Assembly (NCBI GenBank): GCA_045106295.1
Contig: JBGCEI010000029.1
Location: 1 to 9,526 of the forward strand
DNA: 9,526 nucleotides
Source: WTJX01 sp045106295
GTDB lineage: Bacteria; Bacteroidota; Bacteroidia; Cytophagales; JAAEPT01
Direction: 5' to 3'
Shown: positions 6,341 through 9,526 of the stretch, piece after piece
How positions within the stretch are numbered: position 1 is the stretch's first letter
Layout: each line of letters begins with the position of its first letter
Program-made: the position numbers and the translations under genes
The notes under the pieces: generated by a model
The model's database searches: none
Seen by the model: only the letters and a program-made list of their open reading frames with translations
Told to the model about the DNA's origin: nothing

Positions 6341-7795
6341 TTAAAGTATGTTAAATAACCAGTCTGCTTTCACAAAGAAAACCAGCAGAGAAAAAGTGAT
6401 TAGTAAAATAAAGAATTTATTTGATAACGTAAGCGGAGTTGTATTGGTTTGTTCTCCACCATTTTCTTTAAAGAAAAGATAGTAAGGTAATTTGATGTAA
6501 TAGAATAAAGCCAAAACAGTATTTAGTAAACCGATTACGAATATCCATAGCACCAATGAGTCGGCAGTAGTTTTGTAGGTATTCCATAAACCTGAAAACA
6601 GAAATAACTTTCCCGAAAACCCCATAGTAGGAGGGAGACCAATAAATGCAGCCATTAATACAATTGATGCTACTCCAATTAATGGGAATTGCTTTCCTAA
6701 ACCTGCATAAGAATCTAATTCGTAATTCTTGGTTTTTAGTTGTTCCAAAATAAAGAAAATTCCAAGATTGGTTAATAATAATAGGATGGAATAAAAATAA
6801 ATAGTTTGTAACCCATACGTACCACCAACAGTAACTCCTAATAGTAAAAAACCAGCATGAGCAATAGAAGAATAGGCTAATAATCGTTTTACATTTTGTT
6901 GCCAGAAAGCACCTAGATTACCGATGCAAACAGAAGTGATAGCTAAAACAAGTAACAATTGATTGATGGCATCATCAGAAGCTAAAGCAGAGAAGGTAAA
7001 TAGTAAGTAAACAGCTGCTAGTTTAGGTAATACAGAAAGTAGGGTGATTACTACGTTAGGTGCACCTTGGTATATATCTGGAATCCAAGAATGCATAGGG
7101 GTAGCCGCCAACTTAAATAAGAAGCCTAATAATACGAAAACAAAAATAAGGTAGTAAAACCAATGGGTATGCGTGGTGAAATAAGTAGTCAATCCATCGT
7201 ATTGTAAATCCCCATTTAGACCATAGAGCCAAGACATTCCGTACAGCATAAGAGCAGAAGCCACTGCCCCAAATATTAAATATTTTAAGGATGCTTCAAG
7301 ACCTAATGAATTTGTTTTATCTGTAGCAACTAATAGATACGAACATAGTGAGATGAGCTCTATTCCAATGAAAGTAATCAGAAGGTTTTGACTCATTACC
7401 ACCAAATGACCTCCTAGCAAAATAGAAAGTATTAATACATAGAAAATGCTGTTTTGAGAATAAAGCGTTGGTTTTTTATCATCAGCAATAATAAAAATAA
7501 TAGAGCCTATGGTACAACTCTGTAAAATAATTTTTAATACTGCGGTATTCCTATTTAGTGTTAGCATAGAAGAGAATAATTCTCTTTCACCCAAACAAGG
7601 ACATGCTTGACGTGCAGTAAGAATAATAGAAATAAATAGTAGGAGAGAAGTTAGGTACGGATACCATCCGTGAATTGATTCCTTTGAAAATAAGTCTACA
7701 AATAGTAACAAAAGAATACCTCCAATGAGAGCTAATTCTGGTAAGAAAAGCGCTAGGTTAGCCGTAGTCTGTTGTAAAGTAGTAGCTATCTCCAT
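6341..7795 (-). CDS. nuoN: NADH-quinone oxidoreductase subunit N
   Basis: This inner-membrane, antiporter-like subunit of respiratory complex I carries one of the proton-pumping channels. At 484 residues it matches the usual length (E. coli 485), and nearly the whole sequence is hydrophobic, fitting about 14 helices. The key charged residues are in place: Glu146 in FIGIELISLCSYLLVA; Lys228 in FKLAATPMHSWIPDIYQGAP; Lys258 in LLSVLPKLAAVY; His313 in SSIAHAGF; Lys396 in PPTMGFSGKLFLF. It therefore looks fully functional. An unusual CPC (65-67) sits in a loop after the second helix. The ATG at 7795 is two bases after the nuoM stop (TAAACATG), and its own TAA touches the ATG of the PurF-like gene, so all three are probably translated from one message. 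Confidence 0.95.
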   Translation of the reverse strand: MEIATTLQQTTANLALFLPELALIGGILLLLFVDLFSKESIHGWYPYLTSLLLFISIILTARQACPCLGERELFSSMLTLNRNTAVLKIILQSCTIGSIIFIIADDKKPTLYSQNSIFYVLILSILLGGHLVVMSQNLLITFIGIELISLCSYLLVATDKTNSLGLEASLKYLIFGAVASALMLYGMSWLYGLNGDLQYDGLTTYFTTHTHWFYYLIFVFVLLGFLFKLAATPMHSWIPDIYQGAPNVVITLLSVLPKLAAVYLLFTFSALASDDAINQLLLVLAITSVCIGNLGAFWQQNVKRLLAYSSIAHAGFLLLGVTVGGTYGLQTIYFYSILLLLTNLGIFFILEQLKTKNYELDSYAGLGKQFPLIGVASIVLMAAFIGLPPTMGFSGKLFLFSGLWNTYKTTADSLVLWIFVIGLLNTVLALFYYIKLPYYLFFKENGGEQTNTTPLTLSNKFFILLITFSLLVFFVKADWLFNIL

Positions 7796-7797
7796 GT

Positions 7798-9495
7798 TTA
7801 GTTGACGAAGATAACAAATTGGTTAATAGAAGCCTCTATAAAACTGATCAATAGATTAGGGAAGATTCCTAAAACGAAAGCCGCTAGTCCCAATGGTATC
7901 AGCATCACGTATTCTCTTTGTGTTAAGTCTTTGATAAAGTCTGTCCATTCGGATGGTTTTTTGAGCCAAAATTCACCAAAAAACATTCTTTGTAAGGTCC
8001 ATAAGTAATATCCAGCTCCTATTATGATTCCGATTAAGGAAACTAACGGCATCCATCGTGGAATTAATTGATTAACTGAAGCAGAATTAAATGATCCTAG
8101 AAAAACCAATAACTCAGAAATGAAACCTGAAAACCCAGGTAAACCCAAAGAAGCAAAAAAGGCAATCATCGTTAATGCCGTATAAGCAGGCATCTTGGAA
8201 ACTAAACCGCTGTAACTATCTATTTGTCGGTTACCCGTTCGTTCGTAAATAACACCCACACAAATAAACAACATAGAAGAAATAATTCCATGACTAAATA
8301 GCTGATACATTGCTCCAGTAACTCCTTCTGCCGTTACAGACGCTATTCCTAACATCACAAACCCCATGTGAGACACAGAAGAGTAAGCAATCATCTTTTT
8401 TAAGTCTTGTTGTGCCAACGCATTGTATGCTCCATACACAATAGAAATAACACCAAGCAATCCAGCAGTCCATGCAAAATCCATGGAAGCATCTGCAAAT
8501 ATCGTGTAAGCGACTCTTATCAAACCATAAGCACCTACTTTTAATAAAATACCCGCCAACACCACAGAAATAGGAGTAGGTGCCTCCACATGAGCATCAG
8601 GTAACCAAGTGTGTAAAGGAACCAGTGGTAACTTAATAGCAAACCCAATAAATAAAGCTAAAAAAGCCCATGCTCTAGGCGCTAGCCCCATCATTAAAAG
8701 ATCATTCCCTTTGTAGAAGATACTTCCAGGAATAAAGTTGTTGGAATCTCCCATCGCTAAGAGATTGAATGTATGCACCAGTTGGTTGGAAGGAATTGTT
8801 CCTTGCCTTACGGCTAATTGCACGACTGCTATTTGACTATCACTGATCAAAAGAGGCGAGTCTACTAAGCCCATTTGAATAGCTGTAGCTACAGGATCGA
8901 TTACAGAATTGTACAAGCCAATCATCACCACTAAAATGAAAATAGAGCCTAGTAAAGTAAATAAGAAGAACTTCAATGAGGCATATTCCCTGCGAACGCC
9001 ACCCCATATTCCGATTAAGAAATACATAGGAAGTAGCATGAATTCAAAGAATAGGTAGAATAGGAAAAAGTCTAAAGCAACAAAACAGCCAATAATGGCT
9101 GTATTTAATAAGGCAAATAGAATAAAATATCCTTTTGCGTTCTTAGAAATGTTCCATGATGAAATTGTTCCAATGAACAATACAATAGTAGAAAGGAAAA
9201 CCATGAGTACATTCAATCCATCTACTCCTAAGAAGTAATCAATTTGAAGTTTACCGAGAGAACCTAAATTCAAGGAAATCCATTGAACGTGTTCTACAAA
9301 CTGAAAACTACTTTCTTTGATAATGCTTCCAGATAATTCTTTGTTGTAAGAAGCTAGCATAAAGCAAGCCATCACCAATTGAATTCCAGTAACAGCTAAA
9401 GTGATCCATTTAAAACTAGATTCATAGTGTTTAGGTACCACCAAAAAGAGGAGTACTAACACTAATGGGAGCAATAAAAGTAAGGAAAGCATCAT
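7798..9495 (-). CDS. nuoM: NADH-quinone oxidoreductase subunit M
   Basis: This is the second antiporter-like, proton-translocating membrane subunit of complex I. It has 565 residues and about 14 predicted helices. Diagnostic sequence: FFEFMLLPMYFLIGIWGG with Glu151; FAIKLPLVPLHTWLPDAH (285-302) with Lys288; EAPTPISVVLAGILLKVGAYGLIR with Lys319; SSVSHMGF with His376; LPGFSGFISELLVF with Glu461. These correspond to the pumping residues Glu144, Lys234, Lys265 and Glu407 of E. coli NuoM. It is about 55 residues longer than the E. coli protein, mostly because of an extended loop (about 197-272) between the helices preceding the FAIKLP segment. The sequence begins with two ATG codons (9495 and 9492) and the upstream one was chosen; no Shine-Dalgarno sequence separates them. 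It is probably preceded by nuoL beyond the window edge. Confidence 0.96.
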   Translation of the reverse strand: MMLSLLLLLPLVLVLLFLVVPKHYESSFKWITLAVTGIQLVMACFMLASYNKELSGSIIKESSFQFVEHVQWISLNLGSLGKLQIDYFLGVDGLNVLMVFLSTIVLFIGTISSWNISKNAKGYFILFALLNTAIIGCFVALDFFLFYLFFEFMLLPMYFLIGIWGGVRREYASLKFFLFTLLGSIFILVVMIGLYNSVIDPVATAIQMGLVDSPLLISDSQIAVVQLAVRQGTIPSNQLVHTFNLLAMGDSNNFIPGSIFYKGNDLLMMGLAPRAWAFLALFIGFAIKLPLVPLHTWLPDAHVEAPTPISVVLAGILLKVGAYGLIRVAYTIFADASMDFAWTAGLLGVISIVYGAYNALAQQDLKKMIAYSSVSHMGFVMLGIASVTAEGVTGAMYQLFSHGIISSMLFICVGVIYERTGNRQIDSYSGLVSKMPAYTALTMIAFFASLGLPGFSGFISELLVFLGSFNSASVNQLIPRWMPLVSLIGIIIGAGYYLWTLQRMFFGEFWLKKPSEWTDFIKDLTQREYVMLIPLGLAAFVLGIFPNLLISFIEASINQFVIFVN

Positions 9496-9526
9496 TTTCT
9501 CTTATTTTTTAATGTTTAATAATAAC
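9496..9526 (-). other. Short region upstream of nuoM at the window edge
   Basis: These 31 A/T-rich bases precede nuoM. All three - strand frames hit a TAA here (9516-9518, 9509-9511, 9502-9504), so any gene reading in from the right ends within the last 25 bases. In complex I operons that gene would be nuoL, but too few codons are visible to name it or choose the frame. No promoter or hairpin is evident. Confidence 0.35.

Overview
The window looks like an AT-rich chromosome fragment from a member of Bacteroidota, most likely a flavobacterium-like lineage. Four things point there. The leucyl-tRNA synthetase is about 920 residues long, with lineage-type insertions. A ~630-residue PurF-like protein of the long form familiar from this phylum is present. 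Good Shine-Dalgarno sequences are missing in front of most genes. A TAnnTTTG-type -7 promoter box lies just upstream of leuS. All calls come from reading the sequence by eye; no database search was run.

Layout. At the left edge (1-501, + strand) is the C-terminal part of an NRAMP-like metal transporter. It converges on leuS (525-3296, - strand), and a hairpin between them (501-552) probably terminates both transcripts. The hairpin loop contains the last codon and stop codon of leuS. The rest of the window is on the - strand. In order of transcription (right to left) it holds nuoM (7798-9495), nuoN (6341-7795), a long PurF-like amidophosphoribosyltransferase (4451-6340), a YheT-like alpha/beta hydrolase (3427-4377) and leuS. 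About 31 bases at the right edge lie upstream of nuoM and hold only the possible last codons of a preceding gene, probably nuoL.

How the genes fit together. nuoM and nuoN are the last two antiporter-like membrane subunits of complex I (NADH:quinone oxidoreductase) and are 2 nt apart. The PurF-like gene starts directly on the nuoN stop codon (TAAATG), so it appears to be a translationally coupled extra member of the nuo operon. The hydrolase follows after 73 nt without a recognisable promoter, and its only plausible start codon is TTG. That 73-nt gap carries a degenerate heptanucleotide tandem repeat. leuS has its own promoter.

Most of the window is core metabolism. The points worth a second look are the coupling of the PurF-like gene to complex I, its altered active-site residues, the heptamer array, the TTG start, and the terminator built into the end of leuS. 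I see no mobile element, CRISPR array, tRNA, rRNA or defence system, and no clearly novel multi-gene system.
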